Assembly (NCBI RefSeq): GCF_008107725.1
Contig: NZ_VIRN01000064.1
Span: 806,001 to 870,000 of the forward strand
DNA: 64,000 bases
Reading direction: 5' to 3'
DNA from: Marinobacter sp. BW6
GTDB taxonomy: Bacteria > Pseudomonadota > Gammaproteobacteria > Pseudomonadales > Oleiphilaceae
The notes under the pieces are model-generated. The model did no database searches, was not told where the DNA came from, and saw only the letters and a program-made list of their open reading frames with translations. Below, in pieces: positions 7,732 to 16,402 of this stretch (position 1 is the first letter of the stretch; every line of letters begins with the position of its first letter). The translations under genes and the position numbers were made by a program.

Positions 7732-9756
7732 TTGAACGATCACCAACCGGGCAGCGCAGCGCCAGCTGTGAACCTCGACAAGCTGGCTCAACGCCTGGAT
7801 GACGCAATTCAGGCTTTGGAAGAAAGCCGGTCTTTTACCAAGGCCGGCAAGTTGCCGCGCGTGCTGGATATTGCCCGCCGGATCCTGCTGCAGCCGGATG
7901 GCTGCCGGATCATCGAGGAGCGCGCTGAGCGCCTTGAACTGGCGGGCGTCTTTGCCGGCACCGACTGGGCCGAACCCGGGATTCTTCTTCCCACGCTGAC
8001 AACCTATTCGCTGCAGAGCCAGAATGCCGACACCGTTGTCATCGAGGCCTTCAGCGAATTGAGGCTGCTTGCCGTCGCCCGGGGCAGCTATCTGCACCCT
8101 TCGGTGTCGGCTGAACAGGCCCACCATTACCTGACGCAAGTCCTGGCCATCAATTTGGGCCTGCTGTTTGGAATGACCGGCGAGGCTGAGCGGGAGCAGG
8201 GCAAGCTCGCGCTGATCAGCCAGAGCCTTGTGCAGTACGTGGCCCACCACATCGGCTACGAGCATGTCATTGACAGTCTGATCGAGGAAATCTGGCGGAT
8301 TCTTGAGCAGCGACCGATCCAGGTATCGGATGTGCGCAAGATGATTACGCAGATTGCCCTTTGCCGGGCCGATCCGCAGGCCGATCTGGGCAGCGCGGGG
8401 CGCGGTGCCGACCGGTTGATCTCCAGCCTCTATGGCCCCACCCGGGCCTGCAGTGAAGACCCCGGAACCGTGGTCTACGAGCAGCGGTTGGAAACCATGG
8501 ACGCCCAGGCCCTGCAGAACGAAGCCACCGGGTTTGCGCGGTCCATGCACGATACCGGCCTGGTCTCCCCTTATCATGCCTCGTTTATACGTTTCATCCT
8601 GGCGGACCAGGACACTTTGCTCAGCGAGGCGCTGGGTCTGTCCAGCACTGGCCGGGATTGCCTGATGTGTTATCGGGAGCTGGTCCACACCCTGATTGAA
8701 GAAGGGGTCTATCCGGAAACCGCCCAGGGCATTTATGGCCTGGCGCTGCTTCTGGAAAGGGGTATTCTTTATCAACCTCCTGTTGCGCCGGGTCTGTGGC
8801 GCCAGGCACGGCTGTCTCTCTGTCCTCATGCGCGGGAGAGACTTGAGCTGGCCTATGGCTATCAACCGCAACCGAATGCCTGGCTGATTCAGGGCGTGTT
8901 GAATATGTTGGGCCAGCCTTTGGGAGTAGGGCAGGGCAACAACCCCACCTGCCAGTCGGCCCGTGCGCTCTCGATGTGGGCGTATAACGATCCGGATTAT
9001 CTCTTGCAGATGGTGGCCTGGGCTGCTCGAGACAATGAAATCGTCATTCACTTTGAAGGTCAGCCGGTGTCATCGGCGCGCAGTGTCGGCGGTGTCGCGT
9101 CCGAGGTGACGCTGGATCTTGATCCGGTTTCTCTGGTAGTGGTGCCGCATCTGGACCGCATTTATGTGGAGATGGGCCGGTTGTGCGTCGGGCGCGAGGG
9201 TGATCCCCATAAATGGGTAAACCCGGAGTTCCACGGCTGGTCTGCCGGGCGCGGGTTTGCCATCAACGTGGATGTGGCCACTGGCAAGCTGCATGATCTG
9301 GAAGGCTTTATACGGCATTTCTACGCCAGTTATCATCCCTATTACAACGGCAATCAGCCGCTGATCCACCCGCAGCCTGCGGGTATTGCTGTTACCGACA
9401 GTGCCGCCCGGTTTATCGGCTGGCACGCCATTACCATTCTCCGGTCCGCGCTCGACCCGGAAGGTGAGATGCGGATTTATTTCTTCAATCCCAATAACGA
9501 CAGTGGCCAGAACTGGGGCGATGGGGTCAAAGTCAGTACGTCTGGCAACGGAGAGCGTTTTGGCGAGTCGTCGCTGCCATTCGAACAGTTCACATCACGG
9601 CTGTACATCTTCCACTATGATCCCCTGGAGCGGGGAGAGCCGGCGGAAGTGAACGAGGATGCCCTTCGGCGCGTAACAGAAGGTGTGCATCGCAGTTGGG
9701 GTAAGGATCGCTTGCCGGCGGACGCCCTCCAGGCAGAGCCGCCCATAACCGATTGA
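7732..9756 (+). CDS. Uncharacterised 674-aa protein with a papain-like C-terminal signature
   Basis: I do not recognise the family. The N-terminal ~370 residues appear mainly helical. The C-terminal part has Cys407 in GNNPTCQSARALSMW at the start of a probable helix, His565 in GWHAITIL at the start of a strand, and Asn586 in FNPNN followed by a GQNWGDG turn; this order and context resemble the Cys-His-Asn arrangement of papain-like peptidases or transferases (inference). No signal peptide is seen, so it is likely cytosolic. The start is decided by TGAGGA (7719-7724) placed 7 nt before TTG 7732; upstream TTG/GTG codons at 7705/7708 lack such a site. It lies between the ATP-grasp gene and the ThDP-enzyme gene. 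Confidence 0.6.
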   Translation: MNDHQPGSAAPAVNLDKLAQRLDDAIQALEESRSFTKAGKLPRVLDIARRILLQPDGCRIIEERAERLELAGVFAGTDWAEPGILLPTLTTYSLQSQNADTVVIEAFSELRLLAVARGSYLHPSVSAEQAHHYLTQVLAINLGLLFGMTGEAEREQGKLALISQSLVQYVAHHIGYEHVIDSLIEEIWRILEQRPIQVSDVRKMITQIALCRADPQADLGSAGRGADRLISSLYGPTRACSEDPGTVVYEQRLETMDAQALQNEATGFARSMHDTGLVSPYHASFIRFILADQDTLLSEALGLSSTGRDCLMCYRELVHTLIEEGVYPETAQGIYGLALLLERGILYQPPVAPGLWRQARLSLCPHARERLELAYGYQPQPNAWLIQGVLNMLGQPLGVGQGNNPTCQSARALSMWAYNDPDYLLQMVAWAARDNEIVIHFEGQPVSSARSVGGVASEVTLDLDPVSLVVVPHLDRIYVEMGRLCVGREGDPHKWVNPEFHGWSAGRGFAINVDVATGKLHDLEGFIRHFYASYHPYYNGNQPLIHPQPAGIAVTDSAARFIGWHAITILRSALDPEGEMRIYFFNPNNDSGQNWGDGVKVSTSGNGERFGESSLPFEQFTSRLYIFHYDPLERGEPAEVNEDALRRVTEGVHRSWGKDRLPADALQAEPPITD

Positions 9757-9804
9757 TCCCGGAACCTGCTGATCACCCGGAACCCACAGATCAAGAGGAA
9801 GGCC

Positions 9805-11475
9805 ATGGCCAACGAACAGACCCCGGCCCAAAACGGGGCCGAGTTGTTTATCCGGGCGCTGGAAAACGAAGGCGTTGAATACATTTTCGCGGTGCCCGGG
9901 GAGGAGAACCTTGCTTTCCTCGAGGCCCTGAGAACCTCCAGCATTCAACTGGTGCTCAATCGACATGAGCAGGCCGCCGGCTTCATGGCCGCCACCTATG
10001 GCCGCCTGACGGGCCGGGTGGGGGTCTGCCTTTCCACGCTCGGGCCCGGCGCCACCAACTTCGTGACTGCGGCCGCCTACGCCCAGCTGGGCGGTATGCC
10101 CATGATGATGATCTCGGGCCAGAAGCCCATAAAGTCCTCCAAGCAGGGGTTATTCCAGATTCTGGATGTGGTGGACCTGATGCGTCCGCTCACCAAGTAC
10201 ACCCGGCAAATCAGCAATGCCAACACCATCCCTGCCAAGGTTCGGGAAGCCTTCCGTCTGGCCTCTGAAGAACGTCCGGGCGCGGTGCATCTCGAGTTGC
10301 CGGAAGACATCGCCGACGAGGCACCCGAATCTGACACCCATATCTTCAAACCCAGTGATGCCCGCCGGCCCTCGGCTAGCCCCAAGAGTCTGGAGATGGC
10401 CTGCGAGATGCTGCGCGAAGCGCGGCACCCGCTGATCATGATTGGTGCCGGCGCCAACCGGAAGCGGGTGTCCCAGGCGCTGCTGCACCTGGTTAATGTC
10501 ACCGGCATCCCGTTCTTTACCACCCAGATGGGCAAGGGCGTGGTGGATGAGCGGCACCCACGTTACCTGGGCAATGCCGCCCTGTCGGCCGGGGACTTCG
10601 TGCACTGTGCGATCGATCGTGCCGATCTGGTGATCAATGTCGGCCACGATGTGGTGGAAAAGCCACCCTTCTTTATGACCCCCGGCGGCAAGAAGGTCAT
10701 TCATGTGAACTTCAGTGCGGCTGACGTGGACCCGGTGTATTTTCCCCAGCATGAGGTGGTGGGGGATATCGCCAACAGCGTGGAATACATGGCCGAGAAC
10801 TGTGGCCAATGCGCCAACCACGACTTCACTCGCCTGATGGAAGTGAAAGAGGCGGTGGACGCCCATCTGCAGGAGCGGGCCGAGGACGACCGCTTCCCGG
10901 TGATTCCCCAGCGTATTGTTCATGATGTGCGTCAGGTGATGCCGGAGAACGGGATCATCACCCTGGATAACGGCATGTACAAACTCTGGTTTGCCCGCAA
11001 TTACCCGGCCTACGACAACAATACCGTGCTTCTCGACAACGCGCTGGCCTCCATGGGTGCGGGCCTGCCCAGCGGGATGATGGCCTCCATGCTGTATCCG
11101 GAACTCAAGGTGATGGCGGTCTGCGGCGATGGCGGCTTCATGATGAACAGCCAGGAACTTGAAACCGCGGTGCGCCTCAACCTGAACCTGGTGGTGCTGA
11201 TTATCAACGACAGTGCCTACGGCATGATCAAGTGGAAGCAGGCGCAGGAGGGTTACACTGATTTCGGGCTGGATTATCGTAATCCGGATTTTGTCACCTA
11301 CGCCGAATCCTATGGTGCCAAAGGGCGCCGGGTAACCCGCACGGAAGACCTGAGGCCAATTCTGGAACGCGCCCTGGCAGACGGCGGTGTCCACCTGGTA
11401 GAGGTGCCGGTGGATTACAGTGAAAACCGTCGGGTGTTTGATGAGGAGCTGGCGGAACTGACCTGCAGGCTGTAA
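9805..11475 (+). CDS. Thiamine diphosphate-dependent acetolactate synthase-like enzyme
   Basis: ThDP enzyme of 556 aa resembling catabolic acetolactate synthase (AlsS type). The catalytic Glu lies in RHEQAAGFMAATYGRLTG; LSTLGPGATNF is the usual following loop; the ThDP/Mg site is GDGGFMMNSQE through IIND, and MIKWKQ follows it. The domain order is pyrimidine-binding, central, then pyrophosphate-binding. No regulatory small subunit is encoded next to it, which argues against the ordinary biosynthetic IlvB/IlvH pair. GAGGAAGG gives a strong ribosome site. Its position after an ATP-grasp enzyme and an unknown protein suggests a dedicated pathway; another 2-oxoacid decarboxylating reaction is possible. 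Confidence 0.8.
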   Translation: MANEQTPAQNGAELFIRALENEGVEYIFAVPGEENLAFLEALRTSSIQLVLNRHEQAAGFMAATYGRLTGRVGVCLSTLGPGATNFVTAAAYAQLGGMPMMMISGQKPIKSSKQGLFQILDVVDLMRPLTKYTRQISNANTIPAKVREAFRLASEERPGAVHLELPEDIADEAPESDTHIFKPSDARRPSASPKSLEMACEMLREARHPLIMIGAGANRKRVSQALLHLVNVTGIPFFTTQMGKGVVDERHPRYLGNAALSAGDFVHCAIDRADLVINVGHDVVEKPPFFMTPGGKKVIHVNFSAADVDPVYFPQHEVVGDIANSVEYMAENCGQCANHDFTRLMEVKEAVDAHLQERAEDDRFPVIPQRIVHDVRQVMPENGIITLDNGMYKLWFARNYPAYDNNTVLLDNALASMGAGLPSGMMASMLYPELKVMAVCGDGGFMMNSQELETAVRLNLNLVVLIINDSAYGMIKWKQAQEGYTDFGLDYRNPDFVTYAESYGAKGRRVTRTEDLRPILERALADGGVHLVEVPVDYSENRRVFDEELAELTCRL

Positions 11476-11521
11476 GGGGTGTATCATGCTCTGCGGATGT
11501 TGAACCCGAGGTAGCACAGCA

Positions 11522-12385
11522 ATGATCCGTTTCCTGACACGTGGCCTGATTGCGGCCCTTACACTGACCATGCTCGCTGGTTGCAGCAACCCCGAGACGC
11601 CCCAGGAAGTGGCGGCTGCCTTCTGGCAGGCCATGGCCGAGAACGATGCCGACGACGTTATGGAGTACTCCACCCTGGCGGAGTCCGCCGCGTTCGACGG
11701 TTACAAGCGCAGCTGGACCGACGCCGTGCCATCGTTCGGCCGGGTGATCATCGAAGACCGTGAAGCCACCATCGTAACCCGCCTGCCCGCCGAGGCGGGC
11801 ACCGAAGGCGAGCGGCTGGAGCTGGTCACCTACCTCGTGCGCTTTCAGGAGCAATGGCTGGTGGATTACGACCGCACCGGCGAGGCCATCCTCAATCCCT
11901 CACCGTTCAACAGCATCATGGGTGAGCTCAGCCGGCTTGGCGAGGAGCTCAGCGCCCGTTTGTCCTCATCTTCTGACGATTTTGAGCAGCAAATGGAGCA
12001 GCTGGCGCAGGATCTGGAAGCCTATTCTGATGAAATGGGCCGGCAAGCAGAGAGCGCCATGGACGAGTTCGGCAAAAAACTGCAGGACGCCATGCGGGAG
12101 CTAGAGCGGTCGGTGGAAGAAGCCCTGAAAGACGACGAGCCGACACCCGAGGACGATCGGGTGATTCTGGAACAGGCTGCCCGGGATCTGGATCGGCAGG
12201 CCGATGAGCTGAGTGACCCGACCATGGAATCCCTCGCCAACGCCAGCCGCACCGTGGCGGAAACCGGAGAGCGTTTCACTCGCCTGAGTGAGGAAACCCT
12301 GAACCGTTACCGGGAAGAGTGGCAGCAAAAGCTGGCTGAAATGCGGGCTGACGCGGACGAATTTATTGAGCAGCTCAGGCCTTAA
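11522..12385 (+). CDS. Lipoprotein with NTF2-like (DUF4878-type) domain and coiled-coil tail
   Basis: 287-aa lipoprotein: a basic N-terminus, a hydrophobic core and lipobox LAGC-S (Cys about residue 21). Residues ~27-115 (PETPQEVAAAFWQAMAENDA...) look like the DUF4878/NTF2-like family of export-linked lipoproteins. The remainder is highly charged and heptad-rich (E/Q/R with spaced L/M), likely a long coiled coil. It starts 46 bp after the ThDP gene with no obvious terminator between, so it may belong to that operon. Its stop overlaps the convergent cheV stop by 4 bp. Function unknown. Confidence 0.7.
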   Translation: MIRFLTRGLIAALTLTMLAGCSNPETPQEVAAAFWQAMAENDADDVMEYSTLAESAAFDGYKRSWTDAVPSFGRVIIEDREATIVTRLPAEAGTEGERLELVTYLVRFQEQWLVDYDRTGEAILNPSPFNSIMGELSRLGEELSARLSSSSDDFEQQMEQLAQDLEAYSDEMGRQAESAMDEFGKKLQDAMRELERSVEEALKDDEPTPEDDRVILEQAARDLDRQADELSDPTMESLANASRTVAETGERFTRLSEETLNRYREEWQQKLAEMRADADEFIEQLRP

Positions 12386-13269
12386 CGAGCCTCTTCAGCA
12401 CCCCTTAGCATTGCCTGAAGCAGCTCTTCGGCATCGAACTTGGTCAGTGCCTCGTTGGCACCTACCTGATTGGCATAGCTCAGGCTCATCTCGCTGTTCA
12501 GAGACGTATGCAGGATGATGTAAGGCTGCTTCAACGCTGAATTGTCCCGGACATTGAACGCCAGCTCGTAACCGTCCAGCCCCGGCATCTCGATATCGCT
12601 GACCAGAATATCCGTGGGCCGGCCCAGTTCGTGGTCCCGCAGAAGGATCTGCAGGGCATCATCGCCATTGGACGTCACCTGGTAGGGGATGTCTTTGCTA
12701 TCCAGCACATCCGAGAGCTGCTTCCGGGCCACCTGGGAATCGTCCACCATGAGAATGTTCAGGGCCTTGAGGGTCTCGCTCTGCACATCCGTGAGAACGA
12801 CCTCCTGGGTATCCAGCGATTCCGGGTACACCTTGGCCAGAAGTAACTCCACGTCCAGCAACTGAATGATATCGCCATCCACGTCCAGCAGGCCGGTGAT
12901 AAACGCCTTGCTGCCCAGGGCCTTGGGAGGCGGCATGACAGACTTCCAATCGGTTTCGATAATCTGCTGAACGCTGCGCACCAGAAAGCCGATCTCCTGG
13001 CGCTGGATATCGGTGACAATAATCGAGGCCTTTTCCCGTTCCTCCTGGGTCAGCGGCGGATAGCCGACTGCCGCTGCCATATCAATCACCGGAACGGCGG
13101 AGCCTCGGAAGGTGGCCGTGCCGATGACCGCATGATGGCTGTGAGGCAGTTTGGTCAGCCGCATGAAAGGCAGGATTTCCCGGATCTTCAGAGTTCCGAT
13201 TCCGAACAGACGCTCGCCGGAAAGCCGGAATAGCAGAAGTTTCTGGGTCTGCTTCGCTTTGCTGGACAT
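12382..13269 (-). CDS. cheV: Chemotaxis coupling protein CheV (CheW + receiver domains)
   Basis: Links chemoreceptors to CheA and is tuned by phosphorylation. Residues ~1-150 form a CheW-like domain (QKLLLFRLSGERLFGIGTLK at the start); ~165-290 form a response-regulator receiver with ILMVDDS (acidic pair), the phosphorylatable Asp in LVSDIEMPGLDGYEL and a conserved Lys in ALTKF. About 295 aa. The ATG at 13269 has AAAGGA nine bases upstream; the frame continues 17 codons further but without a comparable site. No other chemotaxis gene is nearby, so this is an orphan coupling protein. Confidence 0.92.
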   Translation of the reverse strand: MSSKAKQTQKLLLFRLSGERLFGIGTLKIREILPFMRLTKLPHSHHAVIGTATFRGSAVPVIDMAAAVGYPPLTQEEREKASIIVTDIQRQEIGFLVRSVQQIIETDWKSVMPPPKALGSKAFITGLLDVDGDIIQLLDVELLLAKVYPESLDTQEVVLTDVQSETLKALNILMVDDSQVARKQLSDVLDSKDIPYQVTSNGDDALQILLRDHELGRPTDILVSDIEMPGLDGYELAFNVRDNSALKQPYIILHTSLNSEMSLSYANQVGANEALTKFDAEELLQAMLRGAEEAR

Positions 13270-13339
13270 AAAACCGGGTCCTTTCAACCGCAAAAGCCCC
13301 TGAAGCAGGAGCCTTTTCAAGAAGTTGGTTCAGTATGCT

Positions 13340-13368
13340 GCTTGCCGGAGGCTGTTCAGCCGGCAAGC
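13340..13368 (-). promoter_or_regulatory. Hairpin upstream of cheV
   Basis: GCTTGCCGG and CCGGCAAGC pair perfectly over 9 bp around an 11-base loop. It lies between the SDR stop and the cheV start on their shared strand. There is no T-run, so it may be a leader structure or an inefficient terminator. Confidence 0.35.
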
Positions 13369-13488
13369 AAGGGTATGTAGCAATAGTAGCAGCTTTACGA
13401 TGAGTCGGGATTCAGAAGGATTGTTTCAAATGGTGACAGAATCCTACCGCATCAGCGATTGAGGGTGAGCACTGTGCCCAGTAATCTC

Positions 13489-14145
13489 TCAGAACGGAAT
13501 GTCCTGACCATCCCACGCTCTGAAACATCCGGTTTCGGCCAGGGTGAGATTATCAATCTGCCTCCGAAGGCCATCGACGGATTGTTCAACCGATACCTCG
13601 GCGTTGCTGCCGCCCATGTCGGTGGCAACCCAGCCCGGGTGGTAGATGCCCACGGCGATGCCTTGCTCGCGCAGATCGATGGCGAGATTGCGTCCGAGAT
13701 TGAGCGCCGCTGCTTTAGAGGCACGATAGATGTAGCGTCCGCCACCGGCAGAGGCTTGGGATCCAAGTTTGCTGGAAATGATGGCGATTTTAGGGTGGCC
13801 GCCGTTCGCCACCGCCAATCTAAGATTGGGCAGCAGCGCCTGTATGGTCAGGAATACGCCGGTCACATTGACCTGGAAGTGCTGGGCCCAGAGCTCGGGA
13901 GGGTAACCGTTGTCCAGCTGGTCATGGCGATCCATCAGAATGCCGGCATTGCATACCAGGGTTGAAACCGGGCTTCCCTCCAGGCGTTTGCCCAGGGCGG
14001 AAATGCTGTCCGGTTCGGCCACATCCAGCGGCTCCATGCCCGGCTCACTGCGGGCCGTGCCGATGACATCAGAGCCCGCTTTCCGCCACTCATCGGCAAG
14101 CCCCTTACCGATGCCGCGATTGGCGCCTGTAATCAGAATGGTCAT
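13489..14145 (-). CDS. Short-chain dehydrogenase/reductase
   Basis: 218-aa Rossmann-fold NAD(P)-dependent oxidoreductase. The N-terminal cofactor motif TGANRGIGKG (residues 6-15), CNAG near residue 66, and the catalytic Tyr-x3-Lys in YRASKAA are all present, followed by IYHPGWVATDMGG, the usual PG-x-V-x-T loop. It resembles classical SDRs without a substrate-specific signature. It precedes cheV on the same strand but is 219 bp away, so co-transcription is uncertain. Confidence 0.85.
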   Translation of the reverse strand: MTILITGANRGIGKGLADEWRKAGSDVIGTARSEPGMEPLDVAEPDSISALGKRLEGSPVSTLVCNAGILMDRHDQLDNGYPPELWAQHFQVNVTGVFLTIQALLPNLRLAVANGGHPKIAIISSKLGSQASAGGGRYIYRASKAAALNLGRNLAIDLREQGIAVGIYHPGWVATDMGGSNAEVSVEQSVDGLRRQIDNLTLAETGCFRAWDGQDIPF

Positions 14146-14214
14146 GGTTTTACCCTTGCTGGTGGAGATTCAACAGTAGCAGGTATCTCTGGCTATTATG
14201 CCAAAAGTGTTTGG

Positions 14215-14811
14215 CTACCAGGGAAGGTTATTCAGAATAAACCAGACGGTTCCCCCGGTAGCCAGGATCGCTACCAGGGCGAGCAGGCCGTCCCGGGCCA
14301 CAATGGCCAGTCCAAATGCCATCAGGGCTAGGCCAGCACCGTTGGCGCTGAAAGGAATCACTTCCATCAGTGGCATGGCGGCGGCTACGGCCATACAAAT
14401 GACCGCCATAACGTATTGCCCCAGCCCCGTGACCAGCCAGATCAGCCGTTGTTTCGTCCAGCGATCCATAAAACGGGCAGGCTTCGCCATCCAGTCGAGG
14501 CCTTGGGCAAGCTTTTCTCTTTCAATGTTTCGGCGCGCCAGCTTTGACGGAATCCAGACCGAATGTCGCTGAAACACCAGTTGCCCCAGGGTAAGCAACA
14601 CCATCAGGCCGAGCAGCGTGGGTACCCCGGGAATGTCACCGATCAGCGGCGCAAGGGTAATAACACCGGCGATCAGAACGATCGGCCCGAATGAGCGCTC
14701 ACCGACGGCTTCCAGTACGTCGCCCACAGACACCTGAGCCTGCCCCGCGGTGTTCAAGCGGAGGCGCTCCAGGAGCTCTGTCAGGCTGGCTGGGTCGTCT
14801 GGTTGGTTCAT
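14215..14811 (-). CDS. ExoD-like membrane protein (exopolysaccharide synthesis family)
   Basis: 198-aa inner-membrane protein of the ExoD family: an N-terminal cytosolic part with a VSVGDVLEAVGERSFGP block (residues ~25-41), then hydrophobic segments near 39-75, 125-150 and 165-195. The family is named from a rhizobial exopolysaccharide mutant; its biochemical role is not established. No polysaccharide genes are nearby, so the name should not be read as a pathway assignment. Single gene. Confidence 0.75.
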   Translation of the reverse strand: MNQPDDPASLTELLERLRLNTAGQAQVSVGDVLEAVGERSFGPIVLIAGVITLAPLIGDIPGVPTLLGLMVLLTLGQLVFQRHSVWIPSKLARRNIEREKLAQGLDWMAKPARFMDRWTKQRLIWLVTGLGQYVMAVICMAVAAAMPLMEVIPFSANGAGLALMAFGLAIVARDGLLALVAILATGGTVWFILNNLPW

Positions 14812-14923
14812 GGTGTTGGTTGATGCTCCTTTTGGCAGTTCTCAGACACTACCTTGATTGAGTAAACAGTGCATGACTACAAGATGACGGAAGGGTTAGT
14901 ACTGACCTGCCTAGCACACGGTT

Positions 14924-14951
14924 TTGAGCCAAGGAGTTATTGGTCTATATT
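14924..14951 (+). promoter_or_regulatory. Sigma70-type promoter of the solute-binding protein gene
   Basis: TTGAGC (14924-14929), 16-bp spacer, TATATT (14946-14951). Predicted transcription start is near 14958, some 25 bp before the ATG. Confidence 0.5.
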
Positions 14952-14983
14952 GAACGAAGTTCCCCTCATCAGCGGCACCAAAG

Positions 14984-15877
14984 ATGTATACAGGCAAGAG
15001 TAACGGATTCCCGTTCTCGCAGTTGTTGCCCCTGCGCTTATTTGGGCCGGTTTTGCGCAAATCTGCTTTGGTCCTCGCGTCTGTTCTCTGTTTTGCTGCC
15101 CCCAGCTATGGTGACTGCGACATCACCCTGCGCTGGGATGATGATCCGCCTTATTTCATGCTCAAGGAAGATGAAGTGGTGGGCATTGATGCCGATCTCG
15201 CTCGGGAAGCCATGGAGCGCCTTGGTTGCAGTCTTTCGCTGCAAAAGCTGCCATGGGCGAGGGCGCTCCGGGAACTGCGTGATGGGCGGGTGGATATGCT
15301 CTCCGGTGCCTATCGGACGCCCGAGCGCGAACAGTATGCCCACTACTCGGAAGTGGTTGGCCTGGTATCCCCCAATATCTTGTTTGTTCGACGGTCTGAC
15401 AAGGCCAGGTTCGACTTCAGCGGACTGAGGGTACTGCTGGAATCGGATTTCAGGCTCGGCGCCCAGATTAACGTGTCCTATAGCGACGAATACAGCGCCC
15501 TTGTTCAGAATCCGGACTACGAAAAAAATATTCAGTATCTCTCCCGCCGGGAGTCGCTCTGGAGAATGCTGGCGCGCAATCGAATCGATGGCGTGGTTGC
15601 CAGCAGGTTAACCGGCCTGTACGAGATTAAGGAGCTGGGGCTGTCCGGCGCGATTGTTCCGAGCTCTCTGGTGGTATCCAACAAACCTGCGTTCTTTGTT
15701 TTCTCCAAAGCATCGGTTGGCTCCGAGTTTGTGGCGGATTTTGATCTTGCGCTGCGAGCAATGCTGGACGATGGGACGTTTGCGGCCATTGTGAATCGGT
15801 ATGTTTGCGTTCACGGAGATTTTGGGCTGGCAGAGGCGCAGACGGATACGGGCGCATGCCCGTTGGCGATTCGTTGA
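14984..15877 (+). CDS. Periplasmic solute-binding protein, family 3 (SBP_bac_3)
   Basis: 297-aa protein with a signal peptide ending near SYGDCD (ATG start) and a family-3 binding fold: ITLRWDDDPPYFM, then VVGIDADLAREAMERLG and LPWARALRELRDGRVDM, as in amino-acid-type binding proteins. A TTG at 15053 would give a shorter and more typical signal peptide (RKSALVLASVLCFAAPSYG); the ATG at 14984 fits the promoter found just upstream. No ABC permease or ATPase is next to it, so it may be a solitary sensor or a component serving a distant transporter. Confidence 0.75.
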   Translation: MYTGKSNGFPFSQLLPLRLFGPVLRKSALVLASVLCFAAPSYGDCDITLRWDDDPPYFMLKEDEVVGIDADLAREAMERLGCSLSLQKLPWARALRELRDGRVDMLSGAYRTPEREQYAHYSEVVGLVSPNILFVRRSDKARFDFSGLRVLLESDFRLGAQINVSYSDEYSALVQNPDYEKNIQYLSRRESLWRMLARNRIDGVVASRLTGLYEIKELGLSGAIVPSSLVVSNKPAFFVFSKASVGSEFVADFDLALRAMLDDGTFAAIVNRYVCVHGDFGLAEAQTDTGACPLAIR

Positions 15878-15910
15878 CGTTCGGCCAGGTTTTGGAGGGT
15901 GTATAACGAA

Positions 15911-15936
15911 AAAAGCCCCTGAAATCAGGGGCTTTC
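15911..15936 (-). terminator. Terminator of tmRNA, usable from both sides
   Basis: AGCCCCTGA and TCAGGGGCT form a perfect 9-bp stem around AA, with A-rich sequence on the left and T-rich on the right, so it reads as an intrinsic terminator for ssrA (minus strand) and for the solute-binding protein gene (plus strand). Confidence 0.85.
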
Positions 15937-15947
15937 TCTCGGTTGTT

Positions 15948-16312
15948 TGGTGGAGACGGCGGGAATTGAACCCGCGTCCGCCAGTACTCAGCCTTGAGGT
16001 CTACATGTTTAGCGTCTCTCTATTAATTTAAGTTCAAGCGACCCGAGAGCCAGGGTGCAAGAACCGAGTTCTTTAAATCTTAGCCGTTAACCAGTGAACT
16101 CTGGGTAACGGAGCATCCCGTAAGCGATGACGTCCTGAGATGTTGCTTCCGGGCTACGGGCGACCCGGTCAGGACGACTAGCAGCTTACGCTGCTAGTGC
16201 GTAGTTTTCGTCGTTTGCGACTATTGCGTTGCAGCTTTGGATTAACGAGATTGGCTGCCATCTCGACATGCACTCAAGGGTTCGCCACCGGCGTCGAAGC
16301 CATGTCGTCCCC
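15948..16312 (-). ncRNA. ssrA: Transfer-messenger RNA (tmRNA)
   Basis: Rescues stalled ribosomes with SmpB and tags the nascent peptide for proteolysis. The 5' end reads GGGGACGACATGGCTTCGAC on the minus strand and the 3' end GGTTCAATTCCCGCCGTCTC then CACCA, which together make the tRNA-Ala-like domain with an encoded CCA at 15948-15950. The tag reading frame lies at 16189-16218: GCA-resume then ANDENYALAA, with stop TAA at 16186-16188, matching the gammaproteobacterial degron. About 365 nt. SmpB is encoded 1.6 kb away. Confidence 0.95.
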
Positions 16313-16320
16313 TTATCTTC

Positions 16321-16350
16321 AGTATATGTGTCCGGTTTGCCGGACTTCAA
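16321..16350 (-). promoter_or_regulatory. Promoter of ssrA with an inverted repeat in the spacer
   Basis: On the minus strand: -35 TTGAAG, 18-bp spacer, -10 TATACT, then 8 bp to the tmRNA 5' end. The spacer contains TCCGG-CAAA-CCGGA (16331-16344), a perfect 5-bp inverted repeat placed between the two boxes. Confidence 0.7.
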
Positions 16351-16402
16351 GGTTTCTTTGTTGCAGTTTTGTGCTTTCGGGGCTGTAGATGTACCTAGAA
16401 CC

